64,000 bases of DNA from Adlercreutzia equolifaciens (GCF_029076695.1 NZ_JARFIK010000002.1:124001-188000), one strand, 5' to 3'; shown: positions 6,936 through 17,700, counted from the stretch's first letter. Program-made: numbers and translations. Notes: generated from the letters alone by a model not told the origin.

Positions 6936-8504
6936 CTAGTGGTCGTTCATATTAAACGCATTTTTCATTTCGACCGTGCGCTGGTCAAGGACGGCGCCCA
7001 GCACGACCTGGGTTTGGACCTGCACCTTGTCGATGAGCGCCTGGTTGGCGTCGGCCAAGGTGGTCAGCACCTGCGGATCGTCCATGTTGTCCAGGTCAAC
7101 CTTGCCTTCCTTCGCCAGCTTGGCAAGGGCAGCGTCGGTTTCGTGCAGCGACTGATAGCCCTGGGCCATGGTGTTCAGGCGATAGGCCTGAATGGCCTCG
7201 TAGCTTTCGAAGAACTGCGGATCGCCCAAGCCGCCGATAAGGCGGTTGTTCCAGTACAGGCTGTCAGTGGTTACCTTCGTGGGCGTGTCCAGATAGGCGG
7301 GCATGGCCTTCACGTTCGCATACATGGCCACGGCGGTGTTGAAGGGGCCGGAAGCCGGGGCGAACCAGTGCACGCCGCGCAGCGCCTTCGGGGCGTTCGG
7401 GCGGATGCACAGGATGGAGCACTCGGAGGTGCGGTCGATACCGATGAAGCGGTACTGGTGACGGGTAGCGGGCGTGCCCTTGGTGCCGTAGCAGTCGTAC
7501 TCGGTGCCGTCATAGGTAGTGGCCAGCCAATCCTTCACGTCCGAGGCCGACAGCTTCTTGTCGGGGCGCAGGGCCCAGGGGATGTCCAGGCTCTCGGGAC
7601 CGAACTCGGGCGCCGGGCCCTGGAAGCGCGGATCGGAGGGCGTCAGGCGGCTGCACAGATACCACTTGCGCGGGGCGTTGTAGAGCTGGTCGAGCCAGGT
7701 GTAGGTGGAAAAGGCAATGCGGGCGTTGAAGTAGCGGGGCAGGCCCTCCACCATTTCCTGGGGCTCGTCGCTGGCGGGCATGTCCATGAGCAGGTCGTGA
7801 TCGCGGATCCACTCGGCCAAGTCGGCGCTGCACATATAGTCGCACTGATCGCCCAAAGCGTCGGCCAGGTCGAAATGATCGATGCCCTGGCGGTTGGGCT
7901 GCACCACGTAGCAGTCATCCGGCACGCGGCGGGCAATCCAATGGTGGCCTCCGATGTTCTCCCAGTACCACACCTCGTGGGCGTCGCCGAAGGCCACGCC
8001 GTTGGTTTCGTAGGTGCCGTACTGCTCCACCAGGGCGCCCAGGCGCTTCACGCCTTCGCGGGCCGTGGTGATGTAGGGCAGCGTGATGGTGGGCAGGTTC
8101 TCCTCGCCGATGCCGCCGGGCACTTCCGGCTTGTAGTCGGCGTCACCCGGCTTGCCCTGGGCGGGCTGGTACACCACCAGCGGGTCGGCGCCCAGCACGC
8201 GGGCATTGGCCGAGATGGTCTCGGTGGCCGACATGGACACGTTGGCGGCGTTGATACCAGTTTCGGCCCAGACGCCATTGGAGGGGTCGGCATTCGGGGT
8301 GCAGGTATAGCGCAGAGGGTTGTCGGGCAGTTCGATGGTCAGGTGGCTGGCCACGCCGGTGTAGGTGCGCGGCTGGTCTTCCGGGTTCACCACGATGAGC
8401 TTCTTCGGATCGAAGGAGAAATCCTCGCCGTCCTCGTTGCGGGCGACAATGGTAGACCCGTCGTTGGTGGCCAAGCGGCCGACGAGCAGGGTTGTGCAAG
8501 CCAT
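6936..8504 (-). CDS. C69-family dipeptidase
   Basis: 522-aa Ntn-hydrolase of peptidase family C69 (PepD-type), which cleaves dipeptides with broad specificity. The N-terminus MACTTLLVGR followed by NDGSTIVARNEDG is the family signature, with the Cys near the N-terminus as the expected nucleophile. The start at 8504 has an ideal AAGGAGG 8 bases ahead. No signal peptide is visible, so the enzyme probably works in the cytoplasm. It is a single gene with its own terminator. Peptide and amino-acid use would fit an asaccharolytic anaerobe. Confidence 0.88.
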   Translation of the reverse strand: MACTTLLVGRLATNDGSTIVARNEDGEDFSFDPKKLIVVNPEDQPRTYTGVASHLTIELPDNPLRYTCTPNADPSNGVWAETGINAANVSMSATETISANARVLGADPLVVYQPAQGKPGDADYKPEVPGGIGEENLPTITLPYITTAREGVKRLGALVEQYGTYETNGVAFGDAHEVWYWENIGGHHWIARRVPDDCYVVQPNRQGIDHFDLADALGDQCDYMCSADLAEWIRDHDLLMDMPASDEPQEMVEGLPRYFNARIAFSTYTWLDQLYNAPRKWYLCSRLTPSDPRFQGPAPEFGPESLDIPWALRPDKKLSASDVKDWLATTYDGTEYDCYGTKGTPATRHQYRFIGIDRTSECSILCIRPNAPKALRGVHWFAPASGPFNTAVAMYANVKAMPAYLDTPTKVTTDSLYWNNRLIGGLGDPQFFESYEAIQAYRLNTMAQGYQSLHETDAALAKLAKEGKVDLDNMDDPQVLTTLADANQALIDKVQVQTQVVLGAVLDQRTVEMKNAFNMNDH

Positions 8505-9152
8505 AAAAGGCCTCCTTTTCGAATGGCCGTGCGGCGCGCATGAGCCTTAAGCCCGCCGGGCGGCTGGTTTCGTACTCTTTCGGTATACGCTGACCGCAGG
8601 GTTGGCGGGGGGAGTGCCCCCAGTTTGTCAACAAGCCGAGGGCGAATGGGAAAGCAGGGGATAATCAGGGGCCGCCGAGCGCGTCTACTCGCCCCAGCAG
8701 TTGGGTACGGGGATGTTTGTGGACGTTTGATGAAGGTCGGTGTTGTGGAGGGAGGGAAGGGACATACGCGCCGCTACCATAGCCAATCCGCCTCGATGTC
8801 GACGCGAATCTGGCCTTGCAGCCCCGCCGACCGCTCAGGTGTGTGAACGAGCTGATCGATTTATGTGGTGCCTTAATGAGCACTGCGATCGAATTCCCTT
8901 TCTTTTTTCAGCTCGCGACTAATCCTAATCATTTTCCTTGTGCGGACCCCGCTGATTGCCGGGCCTTCTTTGCGTGCGTCCTATCGGGTCCTGGGAGCCT
9001 GCAGCTTCGTTGACCCCAGCACGGGTTGTTCACGTTGGCATTCCGGCGTGGATTGCGCCCGTTGCTGACCCGATAGCGTTATAGGCGCGGGCCGTTGATG
9101 TCGCGTGAAGGGCTAGAGAGTGTTGCGAGTCGATAAAGAGAGAGGAGAGGTC
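8505..9152. other. 648-bp divergent intergenic region
   Basis: It separates the dipeptidase (minus) from the HelD-like gene (plus). A small hairpin, GGGGG AGTG CCCCC, lies at 8608-8621, and a TTGACA reads on the minus strand just beyond it, but no well-spaced -10 accompanies it. Short open frames here have no ribosome-binding site or recognisable protein. I see no RNA gene. Confidence 0.5.
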
Positions 9153-11336
9153 ATGGGGCTGCAAGAGATGTTGCCTGCTGTCGGAGAAGCGGTGCGGGAG
9201 GACGGAAAGCAAGGTTCGGAGAGCTCTTGGGCAAGTACGGCTTCGTCCAGGGAGGCCGAAGCGGTGACGGTGGAGGAGGAAGAGCGGGCTCACCTGGCAA
9301 TGGTGGAGCGCCACATCGAGGAGGCACGGCTTCGGGCCGATGGCCTTGCCGGGCGCATGCAGGCCGCTCATGACGAAACCGGAGCCTATCTGACTCAAGC
9401 ACGGGGAGAACTATCGCCCGAAGATGCGCATTTTTCTGCCCTTGAGTTGGGCCGCATGGGGGTGCAAGCGGCGACGGCCCAAGGGTCGAGCGAGCGCCTT
9501 GCGAAGTTGGCCGCGGTACCTTATTTCGCTCGCGTCGATTTTGCCGATGCCGAAGGCGAGCAAGTGACCTACCTGGGCCGTTTTGCGTTCAGCTGGCGCA
9601 ATCAGGCGGTGGTTTCGGATTGGCGCAGTCCCGTAGCGAGCCTGTTCTACGACTTCGAGCCCGGTCCGGCGTTCTTCGAGGCGCCAGCGGGGCGACGTGA
9701 GGGTACACTTATGCGCAAGCGCCAAATAGGTATTGAGGACGGGCAACTGCGCTATGCCGCCGACTCCTCCTCGAGTGTGCGCGACGAAGTGCTTGTTCAG
9801 GCGCTCTCGCGTACAGCCGACGCGAAAATGCACGATATTGTTTCTTCTATCCAGCAAGAGCAAAACGCTATTATCCGCGACGAGGCGCCGGGCACGCTGA
9901 TCATTCAAGGGGTGGCGGGCTCAGGCAAGACTTCCATCGCGCTGCATCGTATTGCCTACTTGCTGTATCGGCAGAAAGAGCGCCTGAACGCGCACTCGGT
10001 GGCTATTCTTTCGCCCAACCAAGTTTTTTCCGACTATATTTCCGGCGTTTTGCCCGAGTTGGGCGAAGAGCCCGTGATGCAATGGAGCCTCTACGGCTTC
10101 GCCCAGCGGCTTTTAAGGGGAGTGGCCAAGGTGCAGCCGCCGCGCTCTTGGGCGGATGAGACCGATCTTGCTCGCATGGTGAGGGTACGGGCGAAGGGCA
10201 CCGAGGAGTTTGCCGATGAGCTGGCATCGTGGCTTGACGGTCTCATGGCGGCCGAAGGGGCTCATCTCGTCTTTGATCCCCGTGATCTTCCCGTGGGCGG
10301 CGCCACCGCGGAGGCTTCGTGGCTGGCCGAGCGATTTGCCGCCTATGCGCCGGTGCCCTTCAGCGAACGTCTCGACCTCGTGGCCGGAGATGCTCGCGAG
10401 CAAGCTCATGGTCAGACGTTCGGCCGTTACGCCCAGACACTGCCCACGCGACGTGAGCTCGCGGGTCGCCTGCGGCGCATGATGACGGCGAAGAACGCGC
10501 CTGCGCTGTATCGACGGTTCCTGGCGGAGACGGGGCGCAGTGCGCTGCGCAAGGTTCCTGCGTCGGGGGTGGTGGAATGGGAGGATGCCTTTCCGCTGGC
10601 GCTGTGCCATTGGGCCTTCGAGGGAGCCGACGGTTTTGACGGATGTAGTGAGGTACGCCATTTGGTAATCGACGAGATGCAGGATCTGTCGCCGGTGGCC
10701 CACGAGGTCATCGCCCGGACCTTCCCTTGCGACAAGACCATTTTGGGCGACGTGAACCAATTGGTGGACGACCGTGAGGCGACGGCGCCTTCGGCGGTGG
10801 CGGCTCGCTATCCTGGGGCGCGGATTATGTCGCTGATGCGCAGCTATCGCTCGACCTGGGAGATAACGGCTCTGGCTGCGCAAGTGAAGCCTATCGCCGG
10901 CCTTGAGGCTGTGCAGCGCCACGGCGAGGAGCCGCGTTTGGTGCGCTGCGGAGACACACGCGGGGTGTTGGAGGCGATAGACGACGCTGTGGCTCAATGG
11001 CAACGTGGTACCCGACGCACCTTGGGCATTATTGCGAAGTCGGATTTCCTTGCGGCGCGCTACGGAGAACTCATGGCTCGCGACCACGAGCTCACCCTGC
11101 TGACTGACGAGACCGATGAATATCCCGGCGGTCTGGTGGTGAGCTCGGTGCGTTTAGCGAAGGGCTTGGAGTTCGACGAAGTGGTGCTTTTGGATGTGGA
11201 CGCGCGGCAGTACGCGACAGAGTCCGATCGCAATTTGCTGTATGTGGCCGTTACGCGTGCCATGCATCGCTTGGCCATTCTTTTCCGCGATGAACCATCG
11301 CCGCTCTTGGGAAAAGCGACGGCCGAGCGCGCCTAG
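9153..11336 (+). CDS. helD: HelD-like RNA-polymerase-recycling ATPase / UvrD-type helicase
   Basis: 727-aa superfamily 1 motor of the HelD type; HelD proteins pull stalled RNA polymerase off DNA. The N-terminal ~115 residues are helical and charged, as in the HelD coiled-coil arm. DWRSP (156-160), a HelD hallmark, comes before Walker A, GVAGSGKTS (253-261). Walker B reads VIDEMQDLSP, and the C-terminal helicase half ends NLLYVAVTRAMHRLAILF. The ATG at 9153 is preferred over one 33 bp upstream because AGAGGAGAGG precedes it. The stop overlaps the convergent MFS gene by 4 bp. Confidence 0.87.
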   Translation: MGLQEMLPAVGEAVREDGKQGSESSWASTASSREAEAVTVEEEERAHLAMVERHIEEARLRADGLAGRMQAAHDETGAYLTQARGELSPEDAHFSALELGRMGVQAATAQGSSERLAKLAAVPYFARVDFADAEGEQVTYLGRFAFSWRNQAVVSDWRSPVASLFYDFEPGPAFFEAPAGRREGTLMRKRQIGIEDGQLRYAADSSSSVRDEVLVQALSRTADAKMHDIVSSIQQEQNAIIRDEAPGTLIIQGVAGSGKTSIALHRIAYLLYRQKERLNAHSVAILSPNQVFSDYISGVLPELGEEPVMQWSLYGFAQRLLRGVAKVQPPRSWADETDLARMVRVRAKGTEEFADELASWLDGLMAAEGAHLVFDPRDLPVGGATAEASWLAERFAAYAPVPFSERLDLVAGDAREQAHGQTFGRYAQTLPTRRELAGRLRRMMTAKNAPALYRRFLAETGRSALRKVPASGVVEWEDAFPLALCHWAFEGADGFDGCSEVRHLVIDEMQDLSPVAHEVIARTFPCDKTILGDVNQLVDDREATAPSAVAARYPGARIMSLMRSYRSTWEITALAAQVKPIAGLEAVQRHGEEPRLVRCGDTRGVLEAIDDAVAQWQRGTRRTLGIIAKSDFLAARYGELMARDHELTLLTDETDEYPGGLVVSSVRLAKGLEFDEVVLLDVDARQYATESDRNLLYVAVTRAMHRLAILFRDEPSPLLGKATAERA

Positions 11337-12658
11337 TCGCAGCAGCGATCGGGCATGGGGATGGCGGGGCGCTCGAGGTCGTCCATATTGTGCAGACTCG
11401 GGGTGGTCAGGGCCCAGGCGGTCACGGCACCCCAGCAGGCGATGAGCCCCACGCCGGCCACGGCGAGCCCCGCCGTCTTCACCACCACCGAAGTGGCGAA
11501 TACGGCTACGGGCGCGGCTACCAGCATGAGCGAATTCTGGGTGCCCAGGGCCGCACCGCGGTTCTCGGCAGGAATGCGGTCGAAGACGAAGAATCCAAGG
11601 AGCGCCGAGGCCGGTCCGGCCGAAAGACCCAGCAGAGCGGCACCACCGACCATAACGGGGAAGGTCGGCAGCAGGCCCATGGTCAGCAGCCCCAAGGCCA
11701 TGCCGAACATCGACAGGGCGAACCACGTGCGACGACGCAGCTTGTGGGCCAGGGCCGAATAAGCCAACGAGCTGACCAGCATGCCGGCGGACATGGCTGA
11801 CAGCACGTAGCCCAAAAGTTCGGGGGTGCCGGCGTTCGTGAAGTGCACGGGCAGCACCAGGCCCTGGAGCGAGCCCATGACCATGACGATGCCGAAGGTG
11901 AGCAGCATGCTGGCACGCAACAGGGCGTCGCGCTTGAACAGCACCGCCACGCCCGATTTGAGGGAGCTCAGAGCGTCACGGACAACGCCGCGCGAGGTGG
12001 TGGCCGGGGCGGTCTCGGCGTCCTGCGCGCCGGTGCGGCCGATGGCGCGGGGCAGCGTGAGGGTTACGAGCGCCGCAGCCAAGGACATGGCGGCGGTGAA
12101 CCACAGGGCGCTGGCGTCGCCGATAGCGGTCATGAGGAAGGCAGCTAAGGCCGGGCCCACAATGACCGTGAGCGAGTCGAGGGACTGGGTGAGGCCCATG
12201 AACTTCTGCAGGCTCTTGCCATCGCGCTCGCAGACGGCGGGCAGCAGCGCATCGCGGGCGGTCATGCCCGGAATATCACCGATGGCGCCCACCAGTCCCA
12301 ACACCACGAACCAGCCGAAGCTGAGACCCCAGATCATGTCGACCACGGGCAGCAGGGCCACCGAGGCGGCGGACATCAGATCGGAAATAATGGACACGTT
12401 GCGGCGGTTGAAACGGTCGATGAGCGCACCGCCTACCAGGCCGATGATCATCTGGGGCGCGGCGCAGATAAGCGCCAGAGTACCGGCGGCCAAAGGGTCG
12501 CCCGTGGTGGCCAACAGGATCAGAGGCAGGATGACGCCGGCGACCGAGTTGCCCAGAAGCGACAGGGCGCAGGACAGCAGGTAGCGCGGGGAGACAGGGG
12601 CGCCGAGGGAGAACGGCCGCGGTCCAGGGGCGGTCGGTTCGGCGCGATGCGGGGCCAT
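11333..12658 (-). CDS. MFS transporter, probable drug exporter
   Basis: 441-aa major facilitator with about 12 hydrophobic segments starting at residue ~20. The loop motif LIDRFNRRNVSIISD after segment 2 matches the MFS motif A region. It resembles macrolide/multidrug efflux MFS proteins of the type with a long loop near residue 215. The start at 12658 has GAAAGGA upstream. A MerR-family regulator lies 148 bp upstream on the same strand, and a promoter with MerR features sits between them, so drug-induced expression is likely. The 3' end overlaps helD by 4 bp, with stops facing each other and no room for a terminator. Confidence 0.82.
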   Translation of the reverse strand: MAPHRAEPTAPGPRPFSLGAPVSPRYLLSCALSLLGNSVAGVILPLILLATTGDPLAAGTLALICAAPQMIIGLVGGALIDRFNRRNVSIISDLMSAASVALLPVVDMIWGLSFGWFVVLGLVGAIGDIPGMTARDALLPAVCERDGKSLQKFMGLTQSLDSLTVIVGPALAAFLMTAIGDASALWFTAAMSLAAALVTLTLPRAIGRTGAQDAETAPATTSRGVVRDALSSLKSGVAVLFKRDALLRASMLLTFGIVMVMGSLQGLVLPVHFTNAGTPELLGYVLSAMSAGMLVSSLAYSALAHKLRRRTWFALSMFGMALGLLTMGLLPTFPVMVGGAALLGLSAGPASALLGFFVFDRIPAENRGAALGTQNSLMLVAAPVAVFATSVVVKTAGLAVAGVGLIACWGAVTAWALTTPSLHNMDDLERPAIPMPDRCCD

Positions 12659-12694
12659 AGCGATTCCTTTCTCGAGTGGTTTGTTCGAGAAGGC

Positions 12695-12725
12695 AGTAAA
12701 AACTATGACGTTGCGTCGGGGTCAA
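12695..12725 (-). promoter_or_regulatory. MerR-type promoter of the MFS gene
   Basis: On the minus strand TTGACC (12725-12720) is followed 19 bases later by TTTACT (12700-12695). The spacer holds the dyad GACG-CAA-CGTC (12717-12707). A long 19-bp spacer with a central dyad is the hallmark of promoters that MerR proteins untwist. An alternative -10 (TTTTTA) would give 17 bp. Confidence 0.5.
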
Positions 12726-12805
12726 ACGGTCTGTGAAGGAGTTGTGAGGTGGGTGGCGAAGGTTGGGGGAGGGCGGTCAAAGGGCGGGGTAGGGGCATCG
12801 CGCAG

Positions 12806-13618
12806 CTAGGTGTGCGGGAGTTCTTTGGTGGCTCGCGCTTCCAGAATCTCGCCGATGGCGCGCTCAATGCGCTCGTTCACATCGCGCTGGGCCTCGTTGA
12901 GCGACTCGTTGGCCAGTTCTTCGAGGAGTTGCTCTTCCTTGGTGGCTTCGCGCGTCCAGTTGGCAGCGTCGAACTGCTCGATGAGGGGCGCCAGCAAGTC
13001 GAGGGACTCGCTAACAATGGCCGCGCGCTCGGCTTCGGGAGCATCGGGGGCGAGCTGTGAGCAGCGCTGGTCGAGGGACTCCATGGCCGCGGCGAAGGAG
13101 GTGTCCTGCATGTGGGCCGCTACTCGCTCCAGTTCGGCCATCTCGCGATCGCCGTAGAGATGGCTTGCCACCACCAGGGCGGCATGGCTTGTGGCGTCGG
13201 TGCTGTTACCGACAATGCCGCGGATGGCGCGGCCAAAGCGCACGGGCATGTCGGGTGAGAGCTGCTCGGCCTTGAGGGCGGCAATGGTATGCCGCTGCTC
13301 TTGAAGGGCCTCGATTTGCAGGGCCAACTCGCTATCGAGCTCGTCGAGGGCCGAGAGCGGCGAAAGGCCGGCTGCTTTGTCGTCGCCGTCGGTTGTGGCC
13401 TGCTCGTCCATCTCTTCGAGCAGCGCTCCGATGCGGGCGAGGGGGAAGCCCAGCGAGGCCAGGCGCTTGATGCGCAGGACCCGGGCCAAGTCGGCGGCGG
13501 TGTATTCGCGATAGCCGTTGGCGGAGCGCGGCGGTTCGGGCAGGAGTCCCAGCTGATGGTAATGGCGCAAGGTGCGCACGGTCACGCCGGCCGTTTTCGC
13601 CACCTCGTTGCTGCGCAT
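12806..13618 (-). CDS. MerR-family transcriptional regulator
   Basis: 270-aa regulator with an N-terminal MerR winged HTH (residues ~1-70; VAKTAGVTVRTLRHYHQLGL then GYREYTAADLARVLRIKR). The remaining ~200 residues are helical and acidic and probably sense a ligand; no Cys-based metal site is obvious. MerR proteins activate a neighbouring promoter when bound to an inducer, and the MFS exporter gene just downstream is the natural target. The start at 13618 has GGAGGGAG upstream. Confidence 0.85.
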   Translation of the reverse strand: MRSNEVAKTAGVTVRTLRHYHQLGLLPEPPRSANGYREYTAADLARVLRIKRLASLGFPLARIGALLEEMDEQATTDGDDKAAGLSPLSALDELDSELALQIEALQEQRHTIAALKAEQLSPDMPVRFGRAIRGIVGNSTDATSHAALVVASHLYGDREMAELERVAAHMQDTSFAAAMESLDQRCSQLAPDAPEAERAAIVSESLDLLAPLIEQFDAANWTREATKEEQLLEELANESLNEAQRDVNERIERAIGEILEARATKELPHT

Positions 13619-13721
13619 GGGGCTCCCTCCCGTTGGTCTGCCTGGTAGTGATTGAAGTGGGGGGCGGCTCCGTTATCTTGAGCGCGCCGTCCCCAGGAGT
13701 TCCCTATTCTACCGCTTTTCG

Positions 13722-14354
13722 CTACAGCGTCTTCAGGGCCTTATCGATGGGCTCGTCGCCGCTTACTACCATGATGAGCTTGCCGTAGGTGTTGTGCAGT
13801 CCGCGCACCTCGGCCAGCACCGCGGCCACGTCGGCCAGAGGGATGCTGCCCTCGTGGGCCGGGTTCACCTGGATGTGTCCAGTCGGTGCGTCCTCGGTGA
13901 GGAAGCCGGCCTGCACGATGGTGTAATCGAGTCCGCTGTTCTCCAGCCATTTATCGGCGAAGAATTTCGCGATGTTGTAGTCGGTGAGGTCGGCAAGGCC
14001 CTTCTCGGTCTCCCAGCGCTCGGGCTCGGTGGCGAACATGGAGCTGAGCATAACGAAGCGTCGCACGCCGGCGCGCTTGCAGGCCTCGATGAGCTTGACA
14101 GCGCCGAAGGCGTCGGTTTGCAGCAGATCGGCGCCGCGGGAGCCGGCCACAAAGTACACGGTCTCGCAGTCCTTTACCGCTCCGGTCATGGTGTCGACAT
14201 CGCTGTGGAAATCAAAGGTTACTGGGTGGACGTGGTCGCTGTAAGGAGTCAGGGGATGACGGCTGGCAGCCACCACCTCGTGCCCTTCGTCGGCCAAAAG
14301 GGATACCAGAACCTGCCCCACGCGCCCAGAGGCGCCACCTACAAATACCTTCAT
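13722..14354 (-). CDS. NAD(P)-binding Rossmann protein (atypical SDR / NmrA-like)
   Basis: 210-aa protein of the atypical short-chain dehydrogenase group. The nucleotide-binding motif GASGRVG is at residues 7-13 (MKVFVGGASGRVGQVLV). A classical YxxxK is only loosely present (YNIAKFFADKWL), as in the YhfK/NmrA-like sugar-epimerase relatives. The start at 14354 has GAGG ahead of it; a longer frame upstream runs into the divergent promoter region. The substrate is unknown. It is divergent from the lhr operon. Confidence 0.75.
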   Translation of the reverse strand: MKVFVGGASGRVGQVLVSLLADEGHEVVAASRHPLTPYSDHVHPVTFDFHSDVDTMTGAVKDCETVYFVAGSRGADLLQTDAFGAVKLIEACKRAGVRRFVMLSSMFATEPERWETEKGLADLTDYNIAKFFADKWLENSGLDYTIVQAGFLTEDAPTGHIQVNPAHEGSIPLADVAAVLAEVRGLHNTYGKLIMVVSGDEPIDKALKTL

Positions 14355-14511
14355 AACATGCCTCGATTCAGTAGACTGACAGATGCGCGTCCTTGGAAGC
14401 GCATTTCTTGATTGTGGTACGCTGGATGCAAGAAAAGTCGAACGACCTTGGGCCGTTCCAGAATTGAAAGGTTCCCGTTGTCCTAGGGCTTCGGGGCAGG
14501 AAAGGGCGGGC

Positions 14512-14709
14512 ATGAACGACCAAGAGCGCTTGGCGCAGTTCGAGGGGGTGCTGGCTGATTTGGTTGCGGAGAACGCGCTGGTGCTTCAGCAGCTTGAGGC
14601 TTTGCGTGCCCAGGGGAAGGTGAAGACGGCCACCTATCAGCAGCTGACGGCGCGGAAATTGGCGCTGAAGTCGACGCTTGCGCTCTTCGAGGAGCGGGGT
14701 CTACTGTGA
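14512..14709 (+). CDS. 65-aa helical protein coupled to lhr
   Basis: Short protein beginning MNDQERLAQFEGVLADLV, predicted from its heptad-like Leu/Ala pattern to form a pair of helices or a coiled coil. I do not recognise a family. AGGAAAGGG precedes the ATG. The stop overlaps the GTG start of lhr by 4 bp (GTGA), so its translation is coupled to that of the helicase. Possible roles are a small Lhr partner or simply a translational enhancer. Base use matches the neighbours. Confidence 0.7.
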   Translation: MNDQERLAQFEGVLADLVAENALVLQQLEALRAQGKVKTATYQQLTARKLALKSTLALFEERGLL

Positions 14710-17700
14710 GTGTTGTGGGCAACAGCTCCATGGATGGCTTCTCCGCCTGGGCGCAGCGATGGTTCGCCGAGGCGTTCGGCGCACCTACGGCAGTGCAGGA
14801 GCGGGCGTGGAAGACCATTGCGGCGGGTGATAACGCGCTCGTTATCGCGCCTACGGGTTCGGGCAAGACCCTGGCAGCGTTTCTGTGGGCCATCGATCGG
14901 CTCATGGCCGAGAAGGCGGCAGCCATGACGGCGGGCGAGAAGTGGGCTCCTGGCGCGCGGGTGCTCTACGTGTCGCCCCTGAAGGCTCTGGGGGCCGACG
15001 TCGACCGCAACCTGCAGGGACCGCTTTCGGCTTTGTCTGCGCTGGCAGCTGAAGAGGCGGCCGTGATGGGCGGCAAGGCGCCCGAGGTGCGCACCGCTAT
15101 GCGCACGGGGGACACCACGCCCGACGAGCGTCGGAAGATAGTGCGCAATCCACCGGACATCCTCATCACCACGCCGGAATCGCTCTACCTCATGCTGACT
15201 TCCCAGGCGCGGGAAGTGCTTCGCTCGGTGGAGACGGTCATTGTGGACGAGGTCCACGCCTTGGCGGGCGACAAGCGCGGGGCGCATCTTTCGCTTTCGC
15301 TGGAGCGCCTTGATGATCTGCTGGAGCAGCCCGCCCAGCGCGTGGGCCTTTCGGCGACGGTGCGCCCTCGCGAAGTAGTGGCGCAGTTTTTGGGCGGCAG
15401 CCATCCCGTGACGGTGGTGGCCGAGGAGGCTCCTCCCTCCCTTGATCTTTCGGTGCGCGTGCCCGTGCGGGACATGACGGCGGTGCCAGCTTTCGAGGGT
15501 TTTGCGGGGGCGGGCGACGGGACGCGGGTGCGCGGCGCGGGTCCGCGGCGCGCTGCCGTTGAGAACGCCTGGAAGTCCGACCGGGCCCTGCGCGCGGTCA
15601 TGGCGGCAGAAGAGGGGAAGGGCCCCGCGCCCCATCCCGACAGCCGCCTGGGGTCATCTTCTATCTGGCCGCACATCGAGGCGGCCATTCTCGACGAAGT
15701 GCTGGCCCATCGCTCCACCATCGTGTTCGTGAACTCCCGTGGGCTGTGTGAGAAGCTGACGGCTCGTTTAAACGAGCTGTACGCTAAGCGCTTGGGGCTC
15801 GATGCGCCCCATGCCGAGAGTGCCGGGTATTGGGCGACTGCGGGGAGCGGAGACGCAGGAGTTGAAAGCGATGACAGCGCCATGGCGGCAGTGCATGGTG
15901 GACGGTCGGCGGAAGTGCGCGGCGTGCGCACGGGGACTGATCCGATGGCTGCTGCGCCAGGGATGGCCTTCCGCTCCGATATCGGGTCCACCACCAAGCT
16001 GGTCACGGAGCCTTCGGTGCTGATTGCGAAAGCGCACCACGGATCGGTGTCCAAAGAGAAGCGCTTGCAGGTGGAGCGCGAGCTGAAAAGCGGCGAACTT
16101 CCCTGCGTGGTGGCCACCTCCAGTTTGGAGCTGGGCATCGATATGGGCGCCATCGACCTGGTCATTCAAGTGGCGGCACCCTATTCAGTGGCCAGCGGCC
16201 TGCAACGGGTCGGTCGTGCGAACCACCAAGTGGGCGGTCGCTCGGTGGGCATTATGTACCCGCGCACCCGCGTGGAGGTCATCGATGCCGCTGTTATGGC
16301 CGAGGGCATGGAGGCCGGTGCCATTGAGGCCACGCGCCTGGTGGAAAACGCGCTTGACGTGCTGGCTCAGCAAACGGTGGCCGCGGTCTCTATGGTTTCC
16401 GACGGTCTTGCGGCCGATGAGTGGCTGGCCATCGTGCGTCGCTCGGCCTGCTACGCCGACTTGCCGCGGCGCTCCTTCGAGGGTGTCCTCGCTATGCTGG
16501 CGGGCCGCTATGGCTCCGGCGAGATTGCCGAGTTCGCACCGCGCCTTTTGTGGGATCGCGAGACGGGGCTTTTGAAGCCGCGTCCTGGTTCCCAGCGCTT
16601 GGCCGTCACGGCAGCAGGCACTATTCCCGATAGGGGCATGTTCTCGGTGGTGCTGCCCGAAGGCGACGCCCGTCAGGGGCGTCGGCGCGTGGGGGAGCTG
16701 GACGAGGAGATGGTGATGGAGTCCCGGGTGGGCGACATCATCGCCCTGGGTACTAGCACCTGGCGCATCAAGGAAATCGGCGCTGATCGCGTCATAGTGG
16801 AAGCGGCGCCGGGCCGGGCGGCGCGGTTGCCGTTCTGGCACGGTGAGGCCGTGGGGCGCCCTTACGAGACGGGTCGGGCCCGCGGCGCCTTTGTGCGGGC
16901 TCTCGATGCCGGGGTGCCTTCTCGCGGCGAAGAGGCCGAGGAGTCGCTGACCCCGACTTTGAGCGAGCGGTTGCAGGCCGACGGTCTCGATGCCAGCGCG
17001 CGAAACAACCTGGCGGCTCTGGTGGGCGCCCAGCGTTCGTGCACGGGGGCGGTGCCCACCGATCGCATGATAGTTATCGAGCAGTGCGCCGACGAGACGG
17101 GGGATTGGCGGGTCATCCTCCATTCCCCGTTCGGGCGTCGCGTGCACGAGCCGTGGGCCTTGGCCGTGGCCCACCGTATCAACAGCACGTTAGGCTATGA
17201 CCCGCAGGCCGTAGCGGCCGATGACGGCATCGTGCTGCGTGTGCCCATGGGGGAGGAGTCCCTGCCCGGTGCCGAGCTGTTCTTGTTCGACCCCGATGAG
17301 CTGGAAGCTGTGGTGCGGGATCGGGTGGGGTACACCGCCCTGTTCGCGGCCCGTTTTCGCGAGTGCGCGGCTCGCGCGCTGCTTATGTCGCCGACGGCGC
17401 CCGGCAAGCGGGCCCCGTTGTGGCAGCAGCGTTTGAAAGGCGGCCAGCTTTTGGAGGCCGCGCGCCAGGAGGAGGATTTCCCCATCATTTTAGAGGCGCT
17501 GCGCGAGTGCCTGCAGGATGTGTTTGATCTGCCAGCCCTGCGCGAGGTGATGACAGGACTGGCCGCCGGCGCCATTAAAACGGTGGAGGCCCAAACGGCG
17601 GTGCCGTCGCCGTTCGCCGCGCCCTTGGTCTTCGGTTATTTGGGCGAGCATCTCTACGAGGGCGATTTGCCCCACGCAGAGCGCCAGGCGTCCCTGCTGG

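Noticed and set aside
6861-8543. 560-codon plus-strand frame over the dipeptidase
   Set aside because: It is a shadow of the C69 dipeptidase; no domain and no ribosome-binding site.
8625-9013. Small frames in the 8505-9152 gap
   Set aside because: No ribosome-binding sites, overlapping frames on both strands, and no recognisable products.
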